A DNA stretch of 64,000 nt, from contig NZ_CP017990.1 of the NCBI RefSeq assembly GCF_002208095.1, positions 4,340,001 through 4,404,000 on the forward strand, in the 5' to 3' direction. Both the position numbers and the translations under genes were made by a program. Below the pieces are notes generated by a model that worked only from the letters and a program-made list of their open reading frames with translations, searched no databases and was not told the origin of the DNA. Shown one piece after another: positions 1 through 7,954 of the stretch; the stretch's first letter is position 1, and each line of letters starts with the position of its first letter. The stretch is from Enterobacter cloacae complex sp. ECNIH7. Lineage in GTDB: Bacteria; Pseudomonadota; Gammaproteobacteria; Enterobacterales; Enterobacteriaceae.

Positions 1-2110
1 AGGAAAACGATGACTGATTGCTATAGGCGTCGGAGACACTGGAGAGCCAGCCGATTTCGTTGAAGATCCGGCGCTCTATCCAACGGGTCTGGCCCAGCGC
101 ATCGAGCAGTCGCTCTTCTACTGGGTTCCCGAGGTCATTGAGCTCAAGCTCGCGCCGGTTGCCCTGTGCATCTGTTTCCGCCACCAGCCGATGTGCAGCG
201 TCGTACTCATAGCTGACGGTTGCACCATTTGGCTTAGTCAGCGAGCTCAGGAGGCCCACAGCATCATAGTTGTAGGCCGTGGTTCCTTCTGGTCCAGTGG
301 AGCTGACAAGTCTTCCTCTGGCGTCATAGGTGAGGGTTTGGGTTACACCGTTGACGCCCTGAATGGTCCCGGCGCGACCGTTCGCGTCGTAGTCACCAAA
401 CTGCATCACCTGCCCCAGCGCGTTTGTTGTCCGGATCAGGTTGCCCTGGTCATCGTAGTCAAATGTCGTAACATCGCTGACGTCGGTGCGCGGACCATCA
501 ACCGAGGCCAACAGGCTCGGCTTTCCTGTACCAACAGGGGCATAGGTGTAGGTCCATGTCCGGGAAGCGCCCGAGCTGCGATCTGTGACCTTGCGGCTTA
601 TCACCCGGAGATGAGTGTCGTAGGTAAGCTCAGTGATCCTGGTTGGTTCCGTGATTTTTGCAGGGAGCGACTTGGAAGGAAGCCAGTCGGTCGTAACCTT
701 GCCCCCATCCTGGTCTATCTGGGTGGTTTCCAATCCCCGGTCGTTATGGGTGAACGTGCGCTTCTGTCCAGCACGATCTGTAATGCTGGAGACGAGGCCT
801 TTGCTGTCGTAGACGTAGGTTTCCTTGCCTCCCACAAAGCCGGTACACGGCGCACCCTCAACAACATCAGGCTTGAGCATCCCGTTGTGACGGCTGTAGG
901 TATATCGCTGAACGTGGCCGAGGGCGTTGGTGACAGAGACGCTTCCGTCAGCGTTGTAGCTTACCTGAGTCTTCTCTGCGCCCCCGGCGTGTTCACTTAG
1001 AACTGCCATCCCCTGAGCATCATATCCCCATGTGGCGAAACGGTTGCCGTTCTCGTCCACCAGCCCAGAGAGCAAACCCGGTGCATTCGGGTCATCGTAG
1101 AGATAGCTGCGGCTCGTATTGTCCTGGTAGATCACTTCCGCCAGCTTGCCAGCGCTGTTGTACTGGTACTGAATACTGCCACCAGCAGGATCGGTGACAC
1201 TGACCATGCGGCCATCTTGATGCTGGAACTGGATGTTGCGGCCAAAGCCGTCAGTGATCGAGGATAGCTCTCCGTTCAGATAGCTCAGGGTGATGTGATT
1301 GCCGTTGGGCTTCTCGATGCCGGTCAGTCGTCCGGTTTCATCATAGGCCTCGACTACCCCGTCAGATTGAGTGTAACGCCAGCCGGTAGCATCCTTCGTC
1401 AAGGTATCATCGGTTTTCCATGTTGGCACCCAGACAGAGGACGAGTTGTAGAACGCGAGTTGTTGCCCTTCTGGCCGGTGCAGGACAACCATGTTCTCAC
1501 CGTACTTCGAGGCGTTGACCTCGACGCTCCGCGAGTAGGTATGCCGCCAGCCGCCGAGCTCTTCATCAGGAAGGTGGCTATTGTAGTATCTGGTGAATGT
1601 GAAAGGGTCGGAGCCTCCGCTTTGATAATCCAGTTCAGCCTGGAACTTGTTGCCGGTGCCAAGATGGATAGGGTTCCCTACACACATGGTCGTTGTTGGT
1701 AAGCCGAGATCCCTGTCCAGGAACGGTGTTTTATCCATCTCACCCGGCAGAACATAGGTTGAGCGCCAGTAGACCGTAGCTGGGTCGCCAGTGCAGGTAG
1801 TGGGGTCATAATCGCCAGTAGCACCTAGATACTTAAAACAGATCCTGGAGACATAACGGCCATCACCATAACTGGCAACCGGATAAAGCGCATCCCCAAC
1901 TGGCGTTCCCTTCCCTTGCTCCTCACCAGAGCGATAATTCTTCATGAAGGAATGCGCGTCTATGATGGTGTTGAAGCGCATTTTGTCTACTTCGGTGCTC
2001 ACGGCTACAACCCGCCATTGTGCAAAAGCAACGCATGGCAAAGTTGCGAGCACCACAACGGCCAATGACCGCAGGTTTCGCATCAGTAAAAGGGAAGGTC
2101 TCGATCTCAT
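1..2110 (-). CDS. Rhs/YD-repeat protein, 3' end beyond window
   Basis: Translation of the minus strand is open from the ATG at 2110 to the window edge, about 700 residues. A short hydrophobic stretch ending in an Ala-Phe-Ala-like cleavage site suggests a Sec signal peptide, so the protein is probably exported. After an N-terminal region of about 180 residues, repeated YD/RHS motifs appear (for example YDDQGNL, YDARGRL, YDAVGLL), with the spacing typical of Rhs shells that enclose a C-terminal toxin. The variable toxin tip would lie left of the window and cannot be judged. A GGAG Shine-Dalgarno sits upstream of the chosen start. Rhs genes of this kind occur on large conjugative plasmids and ICEs, which fits the neighbouring genes. 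The family call is secure; the substrate or toxin type is unknown. Confidence 0.85.
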   Translation of the reverse strand, partial: MRSRPSLLLMRNLRSLAVVVLATLPCVAFAQWRVVAVSTEVDKMRFNTIIDAHSFMKNYRSGEEQGKGTPVGDALYPVASYGDGRYVSRICFKYLGATGDYDPTTCTGDPATVYWRSTYVLPGEMDKTPFLDRDLGLPTTTMCVGNPIHLGTGNKFQAELDYQSGGSDPFTFTRYYNSHLPDEELGGWRHTYSRSVEVNASKYGENMVVLHRPEGQQLAFYNSSSVWVPTWKTDDTLTKDATGWRYTQSDGVVEAYDETGRLTGIEKPNGNHITLSYLNGELSSITDGFGRNIQFQHQDGRMVSVTDPAGGSIQYQYNSAGKLAEVIYQDNTSRSYLYDDPNAPGLLSGLVDENGNRFATWGYDAQGMAVLSEHAGGAEKTQVSYNADGSVSVTNALGHVQRYTYSRHNGMLKPDVVEGAPCTGFVGGKETYVYDSKGLVSSITDRAGQKRTFTHNDRGLETTQIDQDGGKVTTDWLPSKSLPAKITEPTRITELTYDTHLRVISRKVTDRSSGASRTWTYTYAPVGTGKPSLLASVDGPRTDVSDVTTFDYDDQGNLIRTTNALGQVMQFGDYDANGRAGTIQGVNGVTQTLTYDARGRLVSSTGPEGTTAYNYDAVGLLSSLTKPNGATVSYEYDAAHRLVAETDAQGNRRELELNDLGNPVEERLLDALGQTRWIERRIFNEIGWLSSVSDAYSNQSSFS

Positions 2111-2242
2111 TTACAGCTCCAGTTTTTATGCTGGAGCTATTTTCAGGTGGGAGAGTCGTTATCAACGACTGCGTTTTTGCCCTTTTAGGGTATGAATACG
2201 TGATTTGGAGAGGTTGTGTATTCAGAACAAATGAGAAGCAGG

Positions 2243-2968
2243 TTACTCATTTCGCTCAAACACTGTGACAAGAACACGTTTTTGGTTGTCGTCGTTGATC
2301 ACCATCAGGTACTTGAACTTGGAATCTCTATGGCCCCAGACTTCCACGTTATCTACGCGGCCATACTTTCTGGCTTTATGGCGAGCCACTTTCTCGTCAA
2401 AGGGTTGAACCTGTAACTCTGGATGCTGGAGGCGACCAACGAGTGAGGCCCACGGTTTTTTAGGGTCTCCAGAGGTTATCCGGGCCTGATACTGATCGAT
2501 GGCATGTTGAGTAACAAGGACGGGACCAATGGCCGGTGTAGAGATTTCGTCATGGGTTTGAGTATAGGCTTGCTTGTCCACATCGAGGAGCTCAACGTTG
2601 CCCTCACCCGGCTCATCCATAAACTCCATGCTCTGCGAAACTTCAATAGTAGCGCCCTTTAAACGTCCAGTGAGGCAAGCCGCAAACTTGAATGCAAACT
2701 CCTTGGTGGATTTGCCCAGCGCCAGCTTTTTAATCGCACCTTTGGATACCACCAGCTTGTAACCAGCACCAGCACCTGGCTCTCTGCAAAAAACCTGTTT
2801 GTCCAGCGCCAGATAGCGAATGGCTACGAGCTCAGCCAAAAGATCTGCCTCCTCGTTGTCAAAATCAATACGAACATCAAGGATGCCTTTCCGTTTTGTA
2901 CCAACGCGCCAGAATACAAGGGCTGAATTATTAGAAGTTTTCTTCGAGACAGTAGTCAGTGTCATCAT
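2243..2968 (-). CDS. Hypothetical protein, 241 aa
   Basis: An ORF of 241 codons starts at tandem ATG codons (2968/2965) with GGAGA a few bases upstream. The product is soluble, acidic in the middle and Lys-rich near the start. The C-terminal half (from residue 145) has HAIDQYQARI followed by a segment rich in basic residues and a terminal strand-rich part. I do not recognise a domain. It lies 133 bp upstream of the Rhs gene on the same strand and could be transcribed with it. Codon use and strand match the rest of the 2-10 kb block, so I take it as a real gene of the plasmid/ICE-like segment. No function is proposed. Confidence 0.65.
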   Translation of the reverse strand: MMTLTTVSKKTSNNSALVFWRVGTKRKGILDVRIDFDNEEADLLAELVAIRYLALDKQVFCREPGAGAGYKLVVSKGAIKKLALGKSTKEFAFKFAACLTGRLKGATIEVSQSMEFMDEPGEGNVELLDVDKQAYTQTHDEISTPAIGPVLVTQHAIDQYQARITSGDPKKPWASLVGRLQHPELQVQPFDEKVARHKARKYGRVDNVEVWGHRDSKFKYLMVINDDNQKRVLVTVFERNE

Positions 2969-3081
2969 GGTCTATTTCTCCATTATCGGGATAATGGTCG
3001 GCATCGCCGCCAGCACCCCTATTCGTTAGGGTTCATTTAGATGCTACCACGGGTTTTAAAAATGCAACCCCTAGTGCCACT

Positions 3082-3483
3082 CTATTTGTGGTCCCAAGTA
3101 TTTTTATAAGCTCGGGCTAGGCGTTTCTCTATCACTTCTGACAAATTGCAACCATCGACTTCTGCCAACCGCTTCAAAATCCTGTGGGCTTTATCGCTTA
3201 TAGTTATGCTTTTACCAACACCATATCCCCTTCTGCGACGTTGCCTAATTGATGTCCCGAGTTTATTGATTTGCTCTGCTGTCAGATATTTATTAATCCA
3301 TTCAGTGAGTTCTGATGGTGATCGCCCCATGCTGTTCAGGCTGTCCACGGCTTCAAGTTTCTTATCGAATGGGACGTCACGCCAGAAAGCTGGGCGCGAA
3401 GCAGCTCTGAGGAGATAGATCGCCGTAGCCTGAGCATCTTCATTGGATACTTTCAAAAAAACACCTTTACCGTTACATGTCAC
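3082..3483 (-). CDS. Ribbon-helix-helix DNA-binding protein
   Basis: The C-terminal 40 residues read as a ribbon-helix-helix fold: a very basic lead (RQRRRRGYGVGK), a strand (SITIS) and two helices ending LSEVIEKRL. The pattern recalls MatP and other MetJ/Arc-type regulators. The N-terminal 85 residues are helical with no clear domain. The longest frame starts at GTG 3483, inside a palindrome. A TTG at 3456 preceded by AAAGG is an equally good start and would leave the palindrome free as an operator. The perfect inverted repeat at 3472-3507 directly upstream is a natural autoregulatory target. Likely a regulator of this gene block. The fold is fairly certain; the target is inferred. Confidence 0.6.
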   Translation of the reverse strand: MTCNGKGVFLKVSNEDAQATAIYLLRAASRPAFWRDVPFDKKLEAVDSLNSMGRSPSELTEWINKYLTAEQINKLGTSIRQRRRRGYGVGKSITISDKAHRILKRLAEVDGCNLSEVIEKRLARAYKNTWDHK

Positions 3484-3507
3484 ACCAACTTCATCGTGAC
3501 ATGTAAC
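3472..3507. promoter_or_regulatory. Perfect inverted repeat, probable operator
   Basis: GTTACATGTCAC at 3472-3483 is the exact reverse complement of GTGACATGTAAC at 3496-3507, with a 12-bp spacer. It covers or abuts the start of the ribbon-helix-helix gene. Each half contains the palindromic core ACATGT. Best read as the operator for that protein. Confidence 0.55.
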
Positions 3508-3529
3508 ACTTCAAACTGCAAGTATAAAA

Positions 3530-3553
3530 AAAGGCCAGCTATTGCTGGCCTTT
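3530..3553. terminator. Rho-independent terminator
   Basis: A GGCCAGC/GCTGGCC stem with an ATT loop is flanked by A and T runs on both sides, so it can act in both directions. It lies just after the 38-aa membrane gene and before the ribbon-helix-helix gene on the minus strand. Confidence 0.65.
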
Positions 3554-3576
3554 ACGTTCATTATCGCAGTTACTCT

Positions 3577-3693
3577 TTAGGCGTTGTGATGCTTTTTTTC
3601 CTTCTGTTTCTCATGGTAGAGATACAGACTGCCGCCAGTGACGACAGTGAAAAAAATGAGCAACCCCAACATGCCTAATGTGAAAGCGTCCAT
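3577..3693 (-). CDS. Small single-pass membrane protein, 38 aa
   Basis: An ATG at 3693 preceded by an AAGGGGGT Shine-Dalgarno opens a 38-codon frame. A hydrophobic helix fills residues 5-24 (LGMLGLLIFFTVVTGG). A short Lys/His-rich tail (YHEKQKEKKHHNA) follows, so an N-out/C-in orientation is expected. It starts 9 bp after the stop of the 79-aa membrane gene, making a two-gene unit of small membrane proteins, and is followed by a terminator. No family is recognised. Reality rests on the strong ribosome binding site, operon spacing and clean membrane topology. Confidence 0.55.
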   Translation of the reverse strand: MDAFTLGMLGLLIFFTVVTGGSLYLYHEKQKEKKHHNA

Positions 3694-3702
3694 TTGACCC
3701 CC

Positions 3703-3942
3703 TTAGGAATTGCTGACCTTGGTTAAGATTATACCATAGATCCACAGGATAACCCCAATGACCAACACCAAACCGGCTTCTTTGACGGTTATAGTGTCCC
3801 CAGATACAGCCAATCCTACAATACCGACACCGATGGCTGTTACGGCGACCTTACGCAGGTCTTCACCGATAGCTCCCAGAGTCTTCTTGTCAGGAGAGAA
3901 AAGACGCACAAACCACGTCTTAATACGCAAAAACTTTTTCAT
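3703..3942 (-). CDS. Small membrane protein, 79 aa
   Basis: The start at 3942 is set by GGAGG eight bases upstream; an in-frame upstream ATG lies within that leader. A basic amphipathic N-terminus (KKFLRIKTWFVRLF) precedes two hydrophobic segments at about residues 32-48 and 55-74. It looks like a small inner-membrane protein with two helices. No family is recognised. Its leader is one of the Shine-Dalgarno-sequestering structures described for this region, and it is followed 9 bp later by a 38-aa membrane protein. Confidence 0.6.
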   Translation of the reverse strand: MKKFLRIKTWFVRLFSPDKKTLGAIGEDLRKVAVTAIGVGIVGLAVSGDTITVKEAGLVLVIGVILWIYGIILTKVSNS

Positions 3943-3992
3943 GATTACCTCCATAGTTGAAGAGGAGGCGAATCATGCCCGAGAGGGCATGA
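3943..3992 (-). promoter_or_regulatory. Leader with sequestered Shine-Dalgarno (79-aa gene)
   Basis: The Shine-Dalgarno arm at 3943-3952 is complementary to 3964-3974 (GGAGGTAATC against GATTCGCCTCC in the RNA). The edge of that second arm also belongs to a perfect 8-bp hairpin, 3973-3980 with 3985-3992. The two folds compete. Same design as the other leaders up to 9990. Confidence 0.55.
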
Positions 3993-4014
3993 ACACCCCC
4001 TCAGGGTTAAAGTT

Positions 4015-4293
4015 TTAGGCAGACAAAGCTGTTGGCTTCGCCTTGTTCATCTTCATTGAGTTAATGATCTTCGTCGCTTCATCAGCAAACGGGCCAGTAA
4101 CTTGGATAGGCTCCCTTCTTGCGAAGGAGGCTGTCACCATCATTCTCTGGCCGTGCATCAGATGACGATACCGAGACCGCATAAGCTCAACGTAGGCCGC
4201 AGAGTCCCCCTCCCACCCCTCAGGGGGAGAAAAGGGGCACACCGCGTCGTTACCAGGCGTTGTATCAACCTTCGAGACATCAATGACGGCCAT
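4015..4293 (-). CDS. Hypothetical protein, 92 aa
   Basis: I start this gene at 4293, where AAGGAG stands six bases upstream. It overlaps the 3' end of the TOPRIM gene by 14 bp, so the two are translationally coupled. The product is soluble, with a short acidic N-terminus, a central basic helix (RSRYRHLMHGQRMM) and a C-terminal helix rich in Lys. No domain is recognised. The coupling suggests work alongside the primase-like protein, but that is inference. Confidence 0.55.
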   Translation of the reverse strand: MAVIDVSKVDTTPGNDAVCPFSPPEGWEGDSAAYVELMRSRYRHLMHGQRMMVTASFARREPIQVTGPFADEATKIINSMKMNKAKPTALSA

Positions 4294-6007
4294 ACTCAGC
4301 TCTCCTTCTCGCAATGAAATCGCGCAGGTAGCGAGCATTCGGGAAACCGAGGCTTCCCTGACTCATCAGGACATCGTTCCAGTCAATCCCTTTCGCTCTG
4401 GGCGGGATCGGGAGTTTAGGCAGCAGGACGTACACACGAATGCCGCGCTTCTCCAGCTTGGCTTTCAGCACGTTCGCTGACTTCTCACCAGTCACAGACT
4501 TATCTTTGTCAGCCCAGATCAGTACGGTGTGAACACCTTCTGGAACCTCGAAGGACTCCATCAGGGTCGCATTGACCGTTGACCAAACCGGGATTTGAGT
4601 GACTCGATAAGCTGACAGGGCTGTTTCCAGCCCTTCTGCAACACCCAGGATACCCTCAGTCGGTTCACCGAGGCGGATGGCCGCGCCATTGACATCCAAA
4701 CCGTCAGGAATGGGCATCATCTTCTTGGCGTTGCCGACCTTGGCTTTTTTACCGTTTTGGGTGAGATAGGTGCGGTGGAGCGTTACCAGGTTGCCTTCCA
4801 CATCTCGGATAGCGCAGACGATAGCCGGGAATTTCCCAACTTCATTGCCATCTTCGTCGTAGTAGGCCATAGCCGGATTGAACCGCAGACAGTCTGTTTT
4901 TTCTACTTCATCAACCTTGAACAGAAGCTCGCGGTTTTTGAAGTACAGACGCATTGGCTCAGTCACATGACTGGAGAACGGCAAACACTCGTTCCATACC
5001 TTCTCGATTTTCTCACGGAGACGAGCACTGTAAGCGCGTTCGCGCTCCATTCTCTTCTCCATTTCTTCTTGGAGCTCAAGCAGCCAAGGCTTAGGTTGTT
5101 CACGAAACATCGGAACAACTTTCGGCTTGTTTTCGCTGCTTTGCTCTTCCGGTTGTGTGGCCGCATGTTGTACTTGCGGTGCCGGAGCTTCTACCGTGCG
5201 GTTGACCACAGGGGCCGACTCAACATGGTGACTCACCGGCTCAACACCACCGTTCGAGCGAGCGCGGAACTGCGTTACCGTAGCGCCGCGACGTTCCACC
5301 AGCCAGGTGTTGCGATGCGTTTGCATAGGTTGTTCTCTCACAACATTCCCCTGCTCGTCCTTAACTTCAACGACGACAGTTACAGGCTCGCGCCCGAGGT
5401 TTGTCATGACGATCTCATCCCCATACTTGGCTTCACTTTCACCAATGGCTCTTTCAAGATCCACGCCCCAGATGGTGCGTTCCAAACCGCTCTTGTCACG
5501 GATGAAGGCAAAGTAGCTGAGCTCGTTGTCTTCGTTATGCTCATAAGGAGCTTTACCGTGGGCAATCAGAGTACCGGCAATGGATTTTTTACGATTCTTG
5601 GAATCGAGAACCTTGTTATTCACCTTCATAGGCTCTTGCTGAACAGGCGCTTTGGCCTGGACAGGAGCTCGTGTCGGTGCAGCGGCTTGTTGATACTGGG
5701 GTTGCTCTTTCTCAACGCCCAGATAATCACCAACCTCGCTCAGGCACTGTTTAAAGTCCCAGTTATTGAGCCACATCAGCAGCTCAAAACCATCATGATT
5801 GGCACCGCATGTATTGCATACGCCGCCACCAGTCAGGTGGGCATCCTTGAACAGTCGGAAGCCATCTTTCCCGCCGTGGATAGGACAAGAAACATGACGA
5901 CCAGGTTTACGGAGAGCTGGTTCAAGATGGGGCGCTAGGGCCGCCAGGATGAATAGCCAGTTTCCGTTTGCAGCTTCACGAACGGTGTCAGCTTTGTAGT
6001 AAGACAT
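4280..6007 (-). CDS. TOPRIM-domain primase-like protein
   Basis: The 575-aa product starts at 6007 with AAGGAG upstream. Residues 41-67 form a CHC2-like zinc site (C41, H44, C64, C67), the template-binding finger of DNA primases. The C-terminal third carries a TOPRIM domain: the GVAEGLETALSA motif with its catalytic glutamate, followed by the acidic WADKDKS motif. The middle (about 110-360) is charged and proline/glutamine-rich, probably a linker. No helicase motif follows, so it is shorter than phage P4 alpha-type proteins and resembles the plasmid/ICE TOPRIM proteins used for lagging-strand priming after conjugative transfer. It heads a coupled pair with the 92-aa gene. A long structured leader lies upstream at 6008-6150. 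The enzyme class is well supported; the exact role is inferred. Confidence 0.8.
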   Translation of the reverse strand: MSYYKADTVREAANGNWLFILAALAPHLEPALRKPGRHVSCPIHGGKDGFRLFKDAHLTGGGVCNTCGANHDGFELLMWLNNWDFKQCLSEVGDYLGVEKEQPQYQQAAAPTRAPVQAKAPVQQEPMKVNNKVLDSKNRKKSIAGTLIAHGKAPYEHNEDNELSYFAFIRDKSGLERTIWGVDLERAIGESEAKYGDEIVMTNLGREPVTVVVEVKDEQGNVVREQPMQTHRNTWLVERRGATVTQFRARSNGGVEPVSHHVESAPVVNRTVEAPAPQVQHAATQPEEQSSENKPKVVPMFREQPKPWLLELQEEMEKRMERERAYSARLREKIEKVWNECLPFSSHVTEPMRLYFKNRELLFKVDEVEKTDCLRFNPAMAYYDEDGNEVGKFPAIVCAIRDVEGNLVTLHRTYLTQNGKKAKVGNAKKMMPIPDGLDVNGAAIRLGEPTEGILGVAEGLETALSAYRVTQIPVWSTVNATLMESFEVPEGVHTVLIWADKDKSVTGEKSANVLKAKLEKRGIRVYVLLPKLPIPPRAKGIDWNDVLMSQGSLGFPNARYLRDFIARRRAEYGRH

Positions 6008-6150
6008 AGGTTTTCTCCTTAGCGTGAACCCCAGCATCGAGGCTTCCTTAAACCCCCGTCGCCAGGGTTTTAAGGAAACCCCGACACCGGGAGAATGTGC
6101 CAAGGAGGCTCCCCAGCCGGGGAGAACTCCCCGGCGAGGGGTTTAAAAAG
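6008..6150 (-). promoter_or_regulatory. Long structured leader of the TOPRIM gene
   Basis: This leader holds several GC-rich hairpins, including a CTCCCCGG/CCGGGGAG stem near 6113-6135 and a TTTCCTTAAAACCC/GGGTTTAAGGAA stem near 6048-6085. It starts with the same AAACCCC-x-CGGGG unit seen in the other leaders. Pairing to the Shine-Dalgarno is less clean here than in the other seven. Confidence 0.4.
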
Positions 6151-6184
6151 GTCGCCCCCGAAACGGAGGCGAATTTTGTGAATA

Positions 6185-6571
6185 TCACAAGCACAAATGA
6201 GTGCCATCTTCCGAGGCCATCATGATTGTGACATCTGCGGTTACAGGATCTGACTTAATCACAACCTCAGTGGGTTTGAAAAAGCCATCTACAGTGGGCA
6301 TGGGGTAATAAAGACGAATCTTTCCCCAATTCTTGTTGTCGGTAAAAGCGACCTTTGTTTGAGCAACACAAAGCTGCAAAAACATGAAAAGGAAGTCTTC
6401 TACCGAGTGCTTACCATCTGCACCAAATACTCCATCGACAATTGCCGGGGTCACTGCCACATTGGTCAGGAAACCAGCTTGTTTACCGATGGAAGATTGG
6501 TCCACCAGCAGACCATCATTGATGGCTTGTTGACGGATTTGGGCGAGGTCCAATTTAGCTACTTGGTTCAT
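6185..6571 (-). CDS. Hypothetical protein, 128 aa
   Basis: The frame starts at 6571 after a GGAG in a sequestering leader. The product is a soluble protein of mixed helix and strand (IRQQAINDG, later WGKIRLYYPMP). I recognise no domain. It lies between the 48-aa gene and the TOPRIM gene on the same strand and has its own leader hairpins. Likely a real accessory gene of the plasmid/ICE-like backbone; function unknown. Confidence 0.55.
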   Translation of the reverse strand: MNQVAKLDLAQIRQQAINDGLLVDQSSIGKQAGFLTNVAVTPAIVDGVFGADGKHSVEDFLFMFLQLCVAQTKVAFTDNKNWGKIRLYYPMPTVDGFFKPTEVVIKSDPVTADVTIMMASEDGTHLCL

Positions 6572-6573
6572 AA

Positions 6574-6625
6574 GGTGTACTCCAAAGTTAATGGGTACAC
6601 CTACCCCGTGCGGGGAAGTGTACCC
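6574..6625 (-). promoter_or_regulatory. Leader with sequestered Shine-Dalgarno (128-aa gene)
   Basis: GGTGTAC at 6574-6580 is exactly complementary to GTACACC at 6595-6601 and holds the GGAG in the loop side. The same second arm (6593-6600) is also perfectly complementary to 6618-6625. Two mutually exclusive stems of 7 and 8 bp result. Confidence 0.6.
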
Positions 6626-6677
6626 GCATGGGTTATTGAAAGGTCACGGCCAAAGCCGAGCTTTAAGGTTCCGAGTT

Positions 6678-6824
6678 TTACGCTGGCTGAATGCGCCAAA
6701 GAACGGTCGGAGGAAACGAGTCAGCGACACGCTTCACATTCGCGTAAAGAGTGTCCTTAAAGACACGCTCTAAGCGACGACCACCTTGACGATAAACCAA
6801 CTTAAAGTCTTGGAATTTGTTCAT
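6678..6824 (-). CDS. Small protein, 48 aa
   Basis: An ATG at 6824 with a strong GGAGG opens a 48-codon frame. The product is basic and short (begins MNKFQDFKLVYRQGG, ends VLWRIQPA) and has no membrane segment. It has its own complete sequestering leader, as do its larger neighbours, which is the main reason to believe it is translated. No family is recognised. A weak hairpin follows its stop. Confidence 0.5.
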   Translation of the reverse strand: MNKFQDFKLVYRQGGRRLERVFKDTLYANVKRVADSFPPTVLWRIQPA

Positions 6825-6867
6825 GGATACCTCCAGAAATAACGGGAGGTATCTCCAGCAGGAGATA
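6825..6867 (-). promoter_or_regulatory. Leader with sequestered Shine-Dalgarno (48-aa gene)
   Basis: The Shine-Dalgarno GGAGGTATCC (6825-6834 on the plus strand as its complement) pairs with 6844-6853. The adjoining TATCTCC/GGAGATA hairpin at 6850-6867 shares bases with that arm, so only one stem can form at a time. Confidence 0.6.
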
Positions 6868-7028
6868 GACTCCCGCAGGGATTAATAAATTAACGTTAAT
6901 TTGCTGTTTGTTTTTGGCGACCAGCTATCGCACGCTTTCGCCCTCAGGGAGGACAAAATCTGCTTACTGATGGCTTAACCATGAGTAAGAAGACTTGGGA
7001 AGTAAAGCAGGGGTTTCCCCCTGCCTTG

Positions 7029-7880
7029 TTATGCCGCTTTGAGGTGGCGAGAGAAAAAGTCCCTGGTTTGCTGGATAGCGCCCCGGAGAAGTTCTCGTCT
7101 GTAGCCAGCGTAGCTCTTGTCATCACTGGCAACGGTCAAGCCGTGCAGACTCTCTTCACCCAGGACAATCTCGTTTTCACGAGAGAGTACCTCAACACGT
7201 AGGCCAAGCACTCGCTCTTTCCCTTCCAGGATAGAACAAATTGTTTGGTCTCTTACTTCGTCATCCCAGTGGCCCATATCGAAATCCCGCTCAGGGAGTT
7301 CAGTAACACGCACCAGGTAGTTTTCAGTGGCCCGTTCCCAAACCACTTCATCTTCGCATGGAGAGGCCTCGATCAGCGAGTACCCGTCCGCTTCGAGCTT
7401 CTTGGAAAGACTTTTTACATCATCCGCCAGCTCCAGCACAAAGCGTTCCCAGAGGTCTTGCCAGCGCTCGACCATATCCTGGTTAATCCCTTCAATGCCG
7501 GTGCCAATCATGGAATCATCATCAGGGAAGATCCCTGTGAAGTCCACGTTGTCGTCGATGTTCATGCAGTTCCAATGGCTGTAGTGATGCCCGTGACTAT
7601 TCCGAGTAATGGACAGGTCACAGGAACCATATTCGCGGAGGACAGAAAGCATATTCTCAATGTCTTTCTGTGCCATCAGGTTCTTCACGCGGCTGACAGC
7701 ATCCACTTGGCCGGGCTCAGTGCTGAATAGGCGATTCATGAGAGCTTTGACGTCATCAACGCTCAAATCCCCGTAGAAGGCTACGCCATCCCCCTGGCAG
7801 TATCCGAGACTGTACTCAATCGTCAGATCATCCGGGTATCCACACTTAACCAGTTCGTTTTGAAAATGCTGTTTAATCAT
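7029..7880 (-). CDS. Hypothetical protein, 283 aa
   Basis: The start at 7880 is fixed by AAGGAGATACC upstream. The protein is acidic and soluble. It has a cluster of His, Ser and Asn residues near residues 100-115 (ITRNSHGHHYSHWN) and a basic C-terminal helix ending in FFSRHLKAA. I recognise no domain. A GC-rich hairpin (GCAGGGG/CCCCTGC, about 7006-7025) follows the stop and may terminate or stabilise the message. One of several unknown genes with a sequestering leader in this block. Confidence 0.55.
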   Translation of the reverse strand: MIKQHFQNELVKCGYPDDLTIEYSLGYCQGDGVAFYGDLSVDDVKALMNRLFSTEPGQVDAVSRVKNLMAQKDIENMLSVLREYGSCDLSITRNSHGHHYSHWNCMNIDDNVDFTGIFPDDDSMIGTGIEGINQDMVERWQDLWERFVLELADDVKSLSKKLEADGYSLIEASPCEDEVVWERATENYLVRVTELPERDFDMGHWDDEVRDQTICSILEGKERVLGLRVEVLSRENEIVLGEESLHGLTVASDDKSYAGYRRELLRGAIQQTRDFFSRHLKAA

Positions 7881-7881
7881 T

Positions 7882-7945
7882 GGTATCTCCTTAATTTCAG
7901 AGGGAGACACCATCCCCTCAGGGACCGATGTCCCCCGTGGGGTTA
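7882..7945 (-). promoter_or_regulatory. Leader with sequestered Shine-Dalgarno (283-aa gene)
   Basis: GGTATCTCC at 7882-7890, the complement of the Shine-Dalgarno, faces GGAGACACC at 7903-7911; pairing is complete if one G-U is allowed. The second arm also pairs with a GACATCG segment about 15 nt further 5'. A TTAACCCC-x-CGGGGG unit starts the leader. Confidence 0.55.
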
Positions 7946-7954
7946 ATGTTTGGG

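Noticed and set aside
191..1702. Plus-strand open frames at 191-1000 and 1295-1702
   Set aside because: They are shadows of the Rhs protein on the minus strand, with no ribosome binding site or family resemblance.
4757..5938. 393-codon plus-strand frame opposite the TOPRIM gene
   Set aside because: The minus strand encodes zinc-finger and TOPRIM motifs in the same place; the plus-strand product has no features of a real protein.
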